Source: Merdivivens faecigallinarum
GTDB lineage: Bacteria; Bacteroidota; Bacteroidia; Bacteroidales; UBA932
Assembly: GCA_017695055.1 (NCBI GenBank)
Contig: JADILY010000083.1
Location: 1-11,022 of the forward strand
Direction of reading: 5' to 3'
Length of the DNA: 11,022 bases
Shown: positions 1 to 5,939 of the stretch, in pieces
Position numbering within the stretch: position 1 is the first letter of the stretch
Layout: the number at the start of each line of letters is the position of its first letter
Made by a program: the position numbers and the translations under genes
The notes under the pieces: generated by a model
What the model was told of the DNA's origin: nothing
The model's database searches: none
The model's input: the letters and a program-made list of their open reading frames with translations, nothing else

Positions 1-143
1 TTTTCTCATCTGCGTATTGTCAAAACAACCATAATCTGCAAATTTAGTACAAATTCCGTACATTTTGACCGAGGACACCCGGCCGCGGGAAAAAATATCC
101 CACAAACCATCGCAGAATAGAAAATCCCGGGAGGAACGACTGC

Positions 144-296
144 TTGGAGCGAGTAGAATATTTACAAATATCTAATTGTCAATTATTTAAGAAAATACAA
201 CTCGCTTTCGACCATGTCCGCACGTCCCTCAAAAGCGAGTTAAGTTTCTACAAACATCTGATTATTAATAACTTAGCAAAATTTAACTCGCTCCAA
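144..296. repeat. Nested inverted repeats around an AACTCGCT motif
   Basis: Four related arms alternate in orientation. TTGGAGCGAGT (144-154) is the exact reverse complement of ACTCGCTCCAA (286-296). Inside it, AACTCGCTTT (199-208) is the exact reverse complement of AAAGCGAGTT (232-241). The third arm can also pair with the fourth, since AGCGAGTTAA (234-243) matches TTAACTCGCT (283-292). A transcript could therefore fold in mutually exclusive ways. Function is unknown: it could be a decayed mobile-element end, a structured RNA or a leader. Confidence 0.6.
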
Positions 297-378
297 TCGG
301 TGTCCCGCATATTTTTCACCCCACAGCCATCTTGGCTCCTTTTGAAATAATTGATAATCAACAACTTATAAAAAAACA

Positions 379-420
379 GGCTGGATTTGGGTACTTCACG
401 ACATACCCAAGCGCAGGTCC
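379..420 (+). terminator. Terminator-like imperfect hairpin
   Basis: TTGGGTA (387-393) pairs exactly with TACCCAA (404-410) around a 10-nt loop. The stem may continue outward through CTG/CAG and GG/CC pairs interrupted by internal loops. A run of seven A precedes it and AATTTTA follows, so it could act as a rho-independent terminator for something ending off the left side, or in either direction. The T tract is weak. Confidence 0.35.
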
Positions 421-541
421 AATTTTACTAATTTACTAATTATCAGTTACTTATTAAACGATTGGATGGACATGGGGTTGAAAATTGTCAAGCACAATGC
501 TGTATTCCGGAACGAATATGGGGCCGCGACCATAGTGAATA

Positions 542-738
542 AATTTGCATTGCTCTCGGCTTCTGCGTATATTCGGCTACGCCGGAAATACGGTTCACGC
601 CTCGGCAATACAAGCTCGACGGCTTGCATTACATGTTCCGCCAGCTGTATCCGTGAGTCCAAGCCCTCCCGTCTCCTCCGGACGAAACATGCCAATGCAA
701 ATGAATTTGCATTGCTCTCGGCTTCTGCGTATATTTGC
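542..738 (+). repeat. Composite dispersed repeat, two direct copies of a 32-nt core
   Basis: A 32-nt core occurs identically at 542-573 and 704-735, 162 nt apart. It begins AATTTGCATTGCTCTCGG and ends TTCTGCGTATATT. The second copy extends to 738 and matches, in reverse complement, 34 identical bases at 10403-10436. The spacer after the first copy (GAAATAC, then GCCTCGG) resembles the spacer at 10440-10487 read on the minus strand, so these are members of one repeat family with variable spacers. Opposite-strand translation gives peptides of the type IYAEAESNAN, which I regard as a by-product of the repeat and not a gene. Confidence 0.8.
706..737 (+). promoter_or_regulatory. Consensus -33/-7 promoter inside the repeat, driving miaB
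   Basis: TTTG at 706-709, a 20-nt spacer and TATATTTG at 730-737 match the Bacteroidetes primary-sigma promoter (TTTG, 19-21 nt, TAnnTTTG) without mismatch. Transcription should begin near 741-745, leaving a leader of about 20 nt before the miaB start at 764. The first repeat copy has TTTG at 544-547 and TATATTCG at 568-575, one base off at the -7, so it is probably weaker. A perfect 10-bp palindrome (CAATGCAAAT, GA, ATTTGCATTG; 693-714) covers the -33 box. Confidence 0.7.
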
Positions 739-763
739 ATGATTTAAGCATTTTTAATTACGG

Positions 764-2125
764 ATGAAAGACTTCAAATCGGTCAGGCCCATAATCGACG
801 AAAAAAGGCCTGGGCTATACATAGAAACCTACGGCTGTCAGATGAATGTCAACGACAGCGAAGTCATACTGTCCATACTCGAAGGTCAGGGATATGCCTT
901 GTGTGAAGACATGGACAGGGCCGATATCATCGTAATAAATACCTGCGCCATAAGGGACAATGCCGAGCAAAGAATCTGGGGAAGGCTTGATGTTTTCAGA
1001 CAACTGAAGAAAAAACATCCTGTCACCGTATGCATAGTAGGGTGCATGGCCGAAAGGCTCAAAGACAAACTTCTGGAGCATCCGGCAGTTGACATAGTGG
1101 CTGGCCCGGACTCGTACCGGGAACTGCCGGCACTCATAAGGAACCTTTCCGAAGCCGGCAACGGCAAGCAGATAAACGTTATCCTCTCCAGCGAGGAAAC
1201 TTACGCCGACATATCACCCGTAAGGATGGACAAAAACGGTGTTTCCGCATATATCTCGATAATGCGCGGTTGCAATAACGTATGCTCCTATTGCGTTGTA
1301 CCCTACACGAGAGGGGTCGAAAGGAGCCGTGATTACCGCTCGATTCTCCGCGAAGCGGAAGAACTGGCAGCAAACGGATACAAGGAAATCAACCTGTTGG
1401 GGCAGAACGTGGATTCATATCTCTGGAAAGGGGACGGACAGACGATAAACTTTGCGGCACTGCTTAAAATGGCCGCTGAGCTCCTGCCGGAAATACGTTT
1501 CCGATTTTCCACATCCCACCCCAAGGACATAAGCGACGAAGTGCTTGACACAATGGCGGCATACGACAACATCTGCAAGCACATACATCTTCCCGTACAG
1601 TCCGGCAGCAGCAGGATGCTCGAACTGATGAGGCGCAAATACGACAGGGAGTGGTACCTCGAAAGAATCAGGAAAATACGGGAAATCATGCCGGAATGCG
1701 CCATAACCACCGACATAATCGCCGGATTCTGTACCGAAACCGAAGAAGATCACAGGGATACGTTATCGCTCATGGAAGAAGTCGGTTTCGACGGAGCCTT
1801 CATGTTCCAATACTCCGAGAGGCCAGGAACCCTTGCCGCAAGGCACTACCAAGACGATGTGCCGGAGGAGACCAAAACCCGCAGACTGAACGAAATCATA
1901 CAGCTTCAGAACCGGATTTCCCTCGAAAGGAACAGGAAAGAAATCGGAAAACGGATGTCAGTACTTATAGAAGGAGTTTCGAAACGCAGCGAAAGCGAGC
2001 TTTTCGGGCGGGCATCCAGCAATAAAGTCTGCGTATTCCCGGCTAACGGATATAAAACAGGAGAATATGCGGAAGTCGAAGTTACCGGCTGCACATCAGC
2101 CACACTGATAGCAAAAACATTATAA
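764..2125 (+). CDS. miaB: tRNA-2-methylthio-N6-dimethylallyladenosine synthase MiaB
   Basis: Radical-SAM enzyme that adds a methylthio group to C2 of i6A37 in tRNAs reading UNN codons, in the cytoplasm. The 453 residues match the family length. The N-terminal methylthiotransferase domain (about 17-118) has the three cysteines that bind the auxiliary 4Fe-4S cluster: C25 in ETYGCQMN, C61 in INTCAIRDNAEQR and C94 in VGCMAER. The radical-SAM motif CNNVCSYC places C170, C174 and C177, followed by VVPYTRGVERSR, typical of MiaB and not RimO or MtaB. A TRAM RNA-binding domain fills the C-terminus (about 390-453). The ATG at 764 lies just ahead of the conserved YIETYGCQMN segment and about 20 nt after the predicted transcription start; no Shine-Dalgarno is visible. 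The OsmC-family gene follows after 24 nt. Confidence 0.96.
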   Translation: MKDFKSVRPIIDEKRPGLYIETYGCQMNVNDSEVILSILEGQGYALCEDMDRADIIVINTCAIRDNAEQRIWGRLDVFRQLKKKHPVTVCIVGCMAERLKDKLLEHPAVDIVAGPDSYRELPALIRNLSEAGNGKQINVILSSEETYADISPVRMDKNGVSAYISIMRGCNNVCSYCVVPYTRGVERSRDYRSILREAEELAANGYKEINLLGQNVDSYLWKGDGQTINFAALLKMAAELLPEIRFRFSTSHPKDISDEVLDTMAAYDNICKHIHLPVQSGSSRMLELMRRKYDREWYLERIRKIREIMPECAITTDIIAGFCTETEEDHRDTLSLMEEVGFDGAFMFQYSERPGTLAARHYQDDVPEETKTRRLNEIIQLQNRISLERNRKEIGKRMSVLIEGVSKRSESELFGRASSNKVCVFPANGYKTGEYAEVEVTGCTSATLIAKTL

Positions 2126-2135
2126 ATAAAATTAT

Positions 2136-2142
2136 AAGGAGG
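2136..2142 (+). promoter_or_regulatory. Strong Shine-Dalgarno before the osmC-like gene
   Basis: AAGGAGG lies 7 nt before the ATG at 2150. Such a near-perfect anti-16S match is notable because the other genes here have at most weak purine tracts before their starts, as is usual in Bacteroidetes. It fixes the start codon. Confidence 0.75.
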
Positions 2143-2149
2143 AAAAACA

Positions 2150-2557
2150 ATGACAAAAATGAGAAGCACTTATATCGGAGGTTTCCGCACTGAAATCGAA
2201 CACCTCCAATCAGGGAACAAGGTAATAACGGACGCCCCGCTCGACAATCACGGAAAAGGGGAATTCTTTTCGCCGACCGACCTTTTCGCCTCATCACTTG
2301 CGAGCTGCATGCTTACCATAATGGGACAGTCCGCCGAAGCGCACGGCTTCAACATAGACGGGACCCGCATCGAAATAGAGAAGAAAATGGGAACCAATCC
2401 CCGCCGTGTAATCGAAATAGACATAGACATCTATTTTCCTGAAGGCTCCAGTTATTCGGACAAGGAAAAACGCTTCATCGAGGCGGCAGTGAACGGCTGC
2501 CCGGTATCGAACAGCCTCAATCCGGAAATTGTCAAAAACATAGTTTATCACTATTGA
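2150..2557 (+). CDS. OsmC/Ohr-family peroxiredoxin-like protein
   Basis: A 135-residue protein of the OsmC superfamily, which includes thiol-dependent hydroperoxide reductases and less characterised relatives. The signature segment SPTDLFASSLASCMLTIMG (about 41-59) carries the first redox cysteine, C53, at the start of the central helix. The second cysteine, C117, lies in VNGCPVSNSL. These two Cys in this spacing are the catalytic pair of OsmC and Ohr enzymes. There is no signal peptide, so it should be cytoplasmic. The sequence looks closer to the YhfA-like OsmC branch than to Ohr, so its peroxide substrate is uncertain. It follows miaB by 24 nt and is probably cotranscribed; a protective role for the Fe-S-dependent MiaB would be conjecture. 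The start is supported by the strong AAGGAGG upstream. Confidence 0.88.
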   Translation: MTKMRSTYIGGFRTEIEHLQSGNKVITDAPLDNHGKGEFFSPTDLFASSLASCMLTIMGQSAEAHGFNIDGTRIEIEKKMGTNPRRVIEIDIDIYFPEGSSYSDKEKRFIEAAVNGCPVSNSLNPEIVKNIVYHY

Positions 2558-2562
2558 AAAAA

Positions 2563-2604
2563 ACTTTGAAGCACACCCCTTTACGGGCGTGGCCACTTCA
2601 AAGT
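2563..2604 (-). terminator. Hairpin after the osmC-like gene, T-rich tail on the minus strand
   Basis: ACTTTGAAG (2563-2571) pairs exactly with CTTCAAAGT (2596-2604). An inner imperfect stem joins CACACCCC and CGGGCGTG around TTTA. On the minus strand the stem is followed by seven T (A run at 2557-2563), a good terminator for transcripts arriving from dcp. On the plus strand it ends the miaB-osmC transcript less well, since only AT-rich sequence follows. Confidence 0.65.
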
Positions 2605-2644
2605 GTTAATTATTAATAATTTATTACAGTCCTACTTAAAAACT

Positions 2645-2687
2645 GCTGTGGATTTCAAGGGCTTGAAAACCCTTTGAAATCCACAGC
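2645..2687. terminator. Strong bidirectional terminator between convergent units
   Basis: The left arm, GCTGTGGATTTCAA then GGG (2645-2661), pairs with CCC, a one-base T bulge, and TTGAAATCCACAGC (2670-2687) around an 8-nt loop. The stem is about 17 bp. CTCCTTTTA follows on the plus strand and AGTTTTTAAG on the minus strand. It lies between rightward miaB-osmC and leftward dcp, so it can end both. Confidence 0.75.
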
Positions 2688-2781
2688 TCCTTTTATCTCA
2701 ATCTTATGCAATATACTAATTTTCAACACTATAGCTCCTATTCATCATTTTCACAGTGTGCCCTCTGGTAAATTCCAATGG

Positions 2782-2824
2782 CAAACGGGATGCCGACGAC
2801 AAACGGGACTCCGATGACAAACGG
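2782..2824. repeat. 18-nt imperfect tandem repeat after dcp
   Basis: The unit CAAACGGGATGCCGACGA (2782-2799) is followed by CAAACGGGACTCCGATGA (2800-2817) and a partial CAAACGG (2818-2824). The 18-nt period equals six codons, and one minus-strand frame reads PFVIGV, PFVVGI, PFAIGI, but with no start codon of its own. It may be a remnant of a coding tail or a simple slippage repeat. Confidence 0.6.
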
Positions 2825-2843
2825 CAAATGGCTAAGACCTGCC

Positions 2844-4910
2844 TCACTTCCCGGCGACCAGGCCCTGTTTCTTCATAAGGGCATCGGATTCCGGGTCGCG
2901 GCCCCTGAATCGCCGGTACATTTCCGCAGCATCCTCGGTTCCGCCTTTTGAAAGGATGTTCCGCCGCAGCGAGGAAGCCACTTCCCTGTTGAAGACACCT
3001 TTCTCCTCAAACAGCGAAAACGCATCGGCCTCAAGCACTTCCGCCCACTTGTACGAATAATATCCGGCTGAATAGCCTCCATCGAAAATATGCGAAAATG
3101 ATGGCGAAAATGCCGTTCCGTCAATGACAGGAAGCACGGAAATGCTACCCAGCACTTCGCGCTCGAAAGCCTCCACGTCCATGACATCGGAACGGTCGGA
3201 AGAATACCAGGCCATATCAAGCACGCCGAACTGCAACTGACGCAACTGCGCATAACCTGCAAGATAATTTTTAGAGTCGATTAACCTCTTTACCAACTCT
3301 TCCGGTATCATATCCCCCGTAACATAATGACGGGCAAAAGTATTCAGAAACTCCGGCTCGAATGCCCAGTTTTCCATTATCTGCGAAGGGAACTCGACAA
3401 AGTCCCACGGCACGTTAGTCCCTGACACCGAAGAATATGTGCATTTCGAAAACGTCTCATGCAAAGCATGCCCTAATTCGTGCAGAAGGGTCGTGACTTC
3501 GTCATGCGTGAGCAAAGACGGCATGGAAGACGTCGGTTTTGTAAAATTTGTCACGATACTGATACACGGCCTATGGTCCTTGCCTCCGATAACATACTGG
3601 CCGTAAAAAGCATCCATCCATGCCCCCGCATTTTTGTTTTCCCGCGGAAAGAAATCCATATATATCAGAGAAAGGTGTGTCCCGTCCGCATCTTTGACAT
3701 CATAGACCCTGACATCCTCATGATATACGGGAAAATCCGGAAGTTCCTCGAATGTCAGCCCGTATAACCTGCCGGCCAAAGAGAAAGCCGCTTTCACCAC
3801 TCCGTCCAATTCGAAATAAGGTTTCAATTCCTCTTCCTTCAATGAAAAACGCGATTCGCGGTATTTTTCTGACCAAAATGAAAAATCCCACGGCATCATT
3901 TTTTCGGAAAATCCGCATGAGCGCGCATATTCTGCCACTTCAGAGACATCCCTGCGGGCAAAAGGCAGGGTCTTTTCCACCAAATCGCCGAGAAATCCGT
4001 TCACGTTCTCCCTGTTTTTGGCCATCCTCTCTTCGAGTACATAATCCGCATAACTCCCGTATCCCAACAGGTGCGCAATTTCATTTTTAAGAGAAACGAT
4101 TCTATTTATAACCCGGCAATTGTCGTATTTTCCTCCATAAGCCCTTGTGTTGAAGGCCGTCCAAATCCGTCTCCTCGCATCCCTGTCAGTACTGAATTTC
4201 AGGAACGGGCCCATGCTGGCACGCGCCAGAGTAAACACCCACCCTGACATATTCTTTGTACGGGCCTCCTCGGCTGCCGCCTCCTTGACATAATCGGGAA
4301 GCCCACCAAGCCCGGATTCATCCGTCACGTGCAGCACATAATCATTCGTGGCGTCAAGAAGGTTTTTCTCGAAAGCCAGACGGGCCAGGGACAGTTCTTC
4401 AGACAAACGGCTGAAAAGCTTTTTCCCGTCTTCGTCCAGGCCCGCCCCGTTTCTCACAAAAGCCTTGTAAGTCTTTTCAAGCAACATCGCTTCCTCATCG
4501 GACAGGGACAATGCCTCTTTCCTGTCATACACATGCTTCACTTTTGATAACAGGCGGCCGTTCAGGAATATGTACAAAGAATAGCCCGTCATCATCGGTG
4601 TGATTTTTTCGGCAATTTCACGTATCCCGGGGCTTGTGCAGGCCGAATTCAGGCAATAAAAGACACCGGCGACCCTGTCGAGGGCCTTTCCGCAACGGTC
4701 GAGGGCGGCAATGGTATTTTCAAAATCGGGCTCTGCTCCATTATCGGCAATCGAGTCCACTTCTTTTTTCGCAGCGGCTATTGCGGCCTCGAATGCCGGC
4801 ACAAAATGCTCCTCACGGATTCTATCGAAAGCCGGGGCCCCGTAAGGCAAGGCCGAATCTTCAAAAAGGGGATTCCCTACAACACCTGTCATATCAATAA
4901 TATCTGTCAT
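2844..4910 (-). CDS. dcp: M3-family metallopeptidase, peptidyl-dipeptidase Dcp type
   Basis: Zinc oligopeptidase of the thimet/neurolysin family (M3A) that removes C-terminal dipeptides from short peptides, completing intracellular protein turnover. The protein has 688 residues from the ATG at 4910. The zinc site HELGH is at 477-481 and the third ligand is E506 in SGTNVPWDFVEFPSQ; the position of HELGH is close to that in E. coli Dcp. The family segment DGGYSAGYYSYKWAEVLEADAF lies near the C-terminus. No signal peptide or lipobox is visible, which suggests a cytoplasmic enzyme. The open frame extends upstream to 4991, but that stretch overlaps the preceding gene and has no family similarity. 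The start at 4910 gives the normal N-terminus (NPLFEDSALPYGAPAFDRI) and an ATGA overlap with the upstream stop, indicating translational coupling. OpdA-like specificity cannot be excluded. Confidence 0.94.
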   Translation of the reverse strand: MTDIIDMTGVVGNPLFEDSALPYGAPAFDRIREEHFVPAFEAAIAAAKKEVDSIADNGAEPDFENTIAALDRCGKALDRVAGVFYCLNSACTSPGIREIAEKITPMMTGYSLYIFLNGRLLSKVKHVYDRKEALSLSDEEAMLLEKTYKAFVRNGAGLDEDGKKLFSRLSEELSLARLAFEKNLLDATNDYVLHVTDESGLGGLPDYVKEAAAEEARTKNMSGWVFTLARASMGPFLKFSTDRDARRRIWTAFNTRAYGGKYDNCRVINRIVSLKNEIAHLLGYGSYADYVLEERMAKNRENVNGFLGDLVEKTLPFARRDVSEVAEYARSCGFSEKMMPWDFSFWSEKYRESRFSLKEEELKPYFELDGVVKAAFSLAGRLYGLTFEELPDFPVYHEDVRVYDVKDADGTHLSLIYMDFFPRENKNAGAWMDAFYGQYVIGGKDHRPCISIVTNFTKPTSSMPSLLTHDEVTTLLHELGHALHETFSKCTYSSVSGTNVPWDFVEFPSQIMENWAFEPEFLNTFARHYVTGDMIPEELVKRLIDSKNYLAGYAQLRQLQFGVLDMAWYSSDRSDVMDVEAFEREVLGSISVLPVIDGTAFSPSFSHIFDGGYSAGYYSYKWAEVLEADAFSLFEEKGVFNREVASSLRRNILSKGGTEDAAEMYRRFRGRDPESDALMKKQGLVAGK

Positions 4911-5254
4911 AGTTTCATCAAATATCCGAATGCAATCCTGTATCTTATATCGTAACACTCGTATGTACGGCAAATACCGTATCCCCGGCAACCTGTAAAG
5001 AAACTTTTTGCAAAACCTTCCTTTTCCAGTTCCGACAGCCTGGACCAGGGTCCGGCCGCCTTTTCCAAAACCTTGTGGTTTTTCGCAAGTTTCCTGTTCA
5101 CGCCCTCCATAAGCCGCCTTTCGGAAACATGCAGACGATTGTTATATGCATTCCTGCAATAGTCTCCGCAAAATTTCTTGTCGCATCTGCCCGACAACGG
5201 TTCGCCGCATTCCAAACAACAATTGGCCCCGGCAGCACAATCCTTCTTCTCCAT
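4907..5254 (-). CDS. Small zinc-ribbon protein, conserved Bacteroidetes type
   Basis: A 115-residue protein with an N-terminal zinc ribbon: C13 and C16 (CLEC) and C29 and C33 (CGDYC), within CGEPLSGRCDKKFCGDYCRNAYNN. This pattern is typical of small DUF2116-like Zn-ribbon proteins found widely in Bacteroidetes. The rest is a basic helical part (NRKLAKNHKVLEKAAG) and an aromatic-rich tail (YGICRTYECYDIRYRIAFGYL). Function is unknown; nucleic-acid binding is possible from the ribbon and basic charge but unproven. I chose the ATG at 5254 over an in-frame TTG at 5272, because the ATG leaves the ribbon intact. The stop overlaps the dcp start by 4 nt (ATGA), so the two are almost certainly one operon. 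Confidence 0.8.
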   Translation of the reverse strand: MEKKDCAAGANCCLECGEPLSGRCDKKFCGDYCRNAYNNRLHVSERRLMEGVNRKLAKNHKVLEKAAGPWSRLSELEKEGFAKSFFTGCRGYGICRTYECYDIRYRIAFGYLMKL

Positions 5255-5295
5255 AGCCTTAAAATTTATCAATGCAATTTAGAAAAATTAAACCG

Positions 5296-5330
5296 AAATC
5301 TTGAAAGAGAAACGAAAATTTTCAAGATTT
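5296..5330 (-). promoter_or_regulatory. 11-bp perfect inverted repeat in the zinc-ribbon gene leader
   Basis: AAATCTTGAAA (5296-5306) and TTTCAAGATTT (5320-5330) are exact reverse complements around a 13-nt loop. With the proposed promoter at 5333-5364, the transcription start would fall in the right arm, so the stem would sit at the very 5' end of the mRNA or act as an operator over the start site. Confidence 0.5.
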
Positions 5331-5332
5331 TG

Positions 5333-5364
5333 CAAATCAATATCCGCGGGTATCCGTTTACAAA
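5333..5364 (-). promoter_or_regulatory. Candidate promoter for the zinc ribbon-dcp operon
   Basis: Read on the minus strand: TTTG (5364-5361), 20-nt spacer, TTGATTTG (5340-5333). The -7 has one mismatch to TAnnTTTG (A to T at its second base). The leader would be about 70 nt. Confidence 0.45.
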
Positions 5365-5437
5365 CGAAAATAAATACTTAATAACCGAATACGCCGGACT
5401 TTGCTTCCGTACTTTGCCCCAACAAAATTTTTGAATC

Positions 5438-5779
5438 ATGGATTATACATTGAACAGAATCGAACTGAGAGGAAACGTTGGCGAAGATGCCAAAATCAAC
5501 AGATTCGGAGACAACTGCGTAGCGCGCTTCAAAATCGCGACAAACTATTCTTACCGTGACAAGGACGGAAAACCCGTAATAGAGACGACATGGCACAATG
5601 TCGTAGCATGGGAAGGGCGCGGCATGCCCGATTTCGCCTCTATAAAAAAGGGAACTTTCATCTATGTATGCGGAAGGCTGCGCATATCCAAGTTTACCAA
5701 CAACGATGGAGAAGAGAAAAGGATTTATGAAGTAGTCGCCAACAGATTGCAGATAGCGAATCCCGAGGATTTCGCATAG
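5438..5779 (+). CDS. ssb: Single-stranded DNA-binding protein, short form
   Basis: An OB-fold protein that coats single-stranded DNA, usually as a tetramer. Its 113 residues cover essentially only the OB domain. Recognisable SSB segments are LNRIELRGNVGEDAKI (β1), ARFKIATNYSYRDKDGKPVIETTWHNVVAWEGRG, then KKGTFIYVCGRLRISKFTNNDGEEKRIYEVVANRLQI. The last residues are ANPEDFA; the flexible linker and acidic DDDIPF-like tip, which in housekeeping SSBs recruits repair and replication partners, are absent. This suggests an accessory SSB, with a full-length paralogue elsewhere in the genome. It sits alone between the divergent zinc ribbon-dcp unit and cysS. A CTTTGC motif 5413-5417 may be part of its promoter, but no complete -33/-7 pair was found. 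Confidence 0.9.
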   Translation: MDYTLNRIELRGNVGEDAKINRFGDNCVARFKIATNYSYRDKDGKPVIETTWHNVVAWEGRGMPDFASIKKGTFIYVCGRLRISKFTNNDGEEKRIYEVVANRLQIANPEDFA

Positions 5780-5801
5780 ACAAAAGGACGGAAGACATGA
5801 A

Positions 5802-5887
5802 CAAAAAGAGGGACGGCAATCCATAATTGAAGTTTAATTAAAATCAGACCACACCTGCATTATCCCAGATTCCCGTCCTTCTTTTTG
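5802..5887 (+). terminator. Long-loop hairpin after ssb
   Basis: CAAAAAGAGGGACGG (5802-5816) pairs along 15 bp, with one G-T wobble, with CCGTCCTTCTTTTTG (5873-5887). The loop is 56 nt. The T-rich right arm suggests termination of ssb transcripts. An earlier copy of part of the left arm, AAGGACGG (5785-5792), can pair with the same CCGTCCTT, so two alternative stems compete. The right arm also contains the -33 box of the cysS promoter. Confidence 0.5.
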
Positions 5888-5916
5888 AAAAAAATCAAAA
5901 CAACTTCTTAACTTTG
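5884..5916 (+). promoter_or_regulatory. cysS promoter
   Basis: TTTG (5884-5887), a 21-nt spacer and TAACTTTG (5909-5916) match the Bacteroidetes -33/-7 consensus exactly. Transcription should begin near 5921-5924, giving a leader of about 17 nt before the ATG at 5940. Confidence 0.7.
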
Positions 5917-5939
5917 CGCAAGACTTCTATTTTGGAATT

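Larger units (their letters stand above)
1..763. other. Gene-free region upstream of miaB
   Basis: About 760 bases without a convincing coding region. The open frames here are short, start at poor codons or have low-complexity, repeat-derived translations. Three kinds of structure are visible: nested inverted repeats at 144-296, a terminator-like hairpin near 379-420, and a two-copy dispersed repeat at 542-738 whose second copy is a consensus Bacteroidetes promoter. A -7-like TAAATTTG is also readable on the minus strand at 46-39, but no -33 box sits at the right distance. The left part may hold the end or leader of a gene outside the window. Confidence 0.7.

Noticed and set aside
144..350. 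68-codon frame with a GGGAGG motif upstream
   Set aside because: It begins with TTG, overlaps the nested inverted repeats exactly and resembles no family I recognise.
379..420. tRNA-like fold
   Set aside because: There is one main stem only; no T-arm GTTCRA motif, no anticodon arm and no acceptor stem could be found.
447..740. Minus-strand 97-codon frame with two IYAEAESNAN segments
   Set aside because: Its sequence is the opposite strand of the dispersed repeat; the peptide repeats because the DNA does, and a consensus promoter on the other strand explains the conservation better.
466..747. Plus-strand frames of 93 and 65 codons over the repeat
   Set aside because: Repeat-derived, low-complexity translation, no recognisable domain, and the second core forms the miaB promoter.
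4911..4991. Upstream extension of dcp by 27 codons
   Set aside because: It lies within the coupled zinc-ribbon gene, and the ATGA overlap plus the position of HELGH support the start at 4910.
5255..5272. TTG start six codons upstream of the zinc-ribbon ATG
   Set aside because: The ATG at 5254 is the ordinary choice, and nothing conserved lies in the extra residues.
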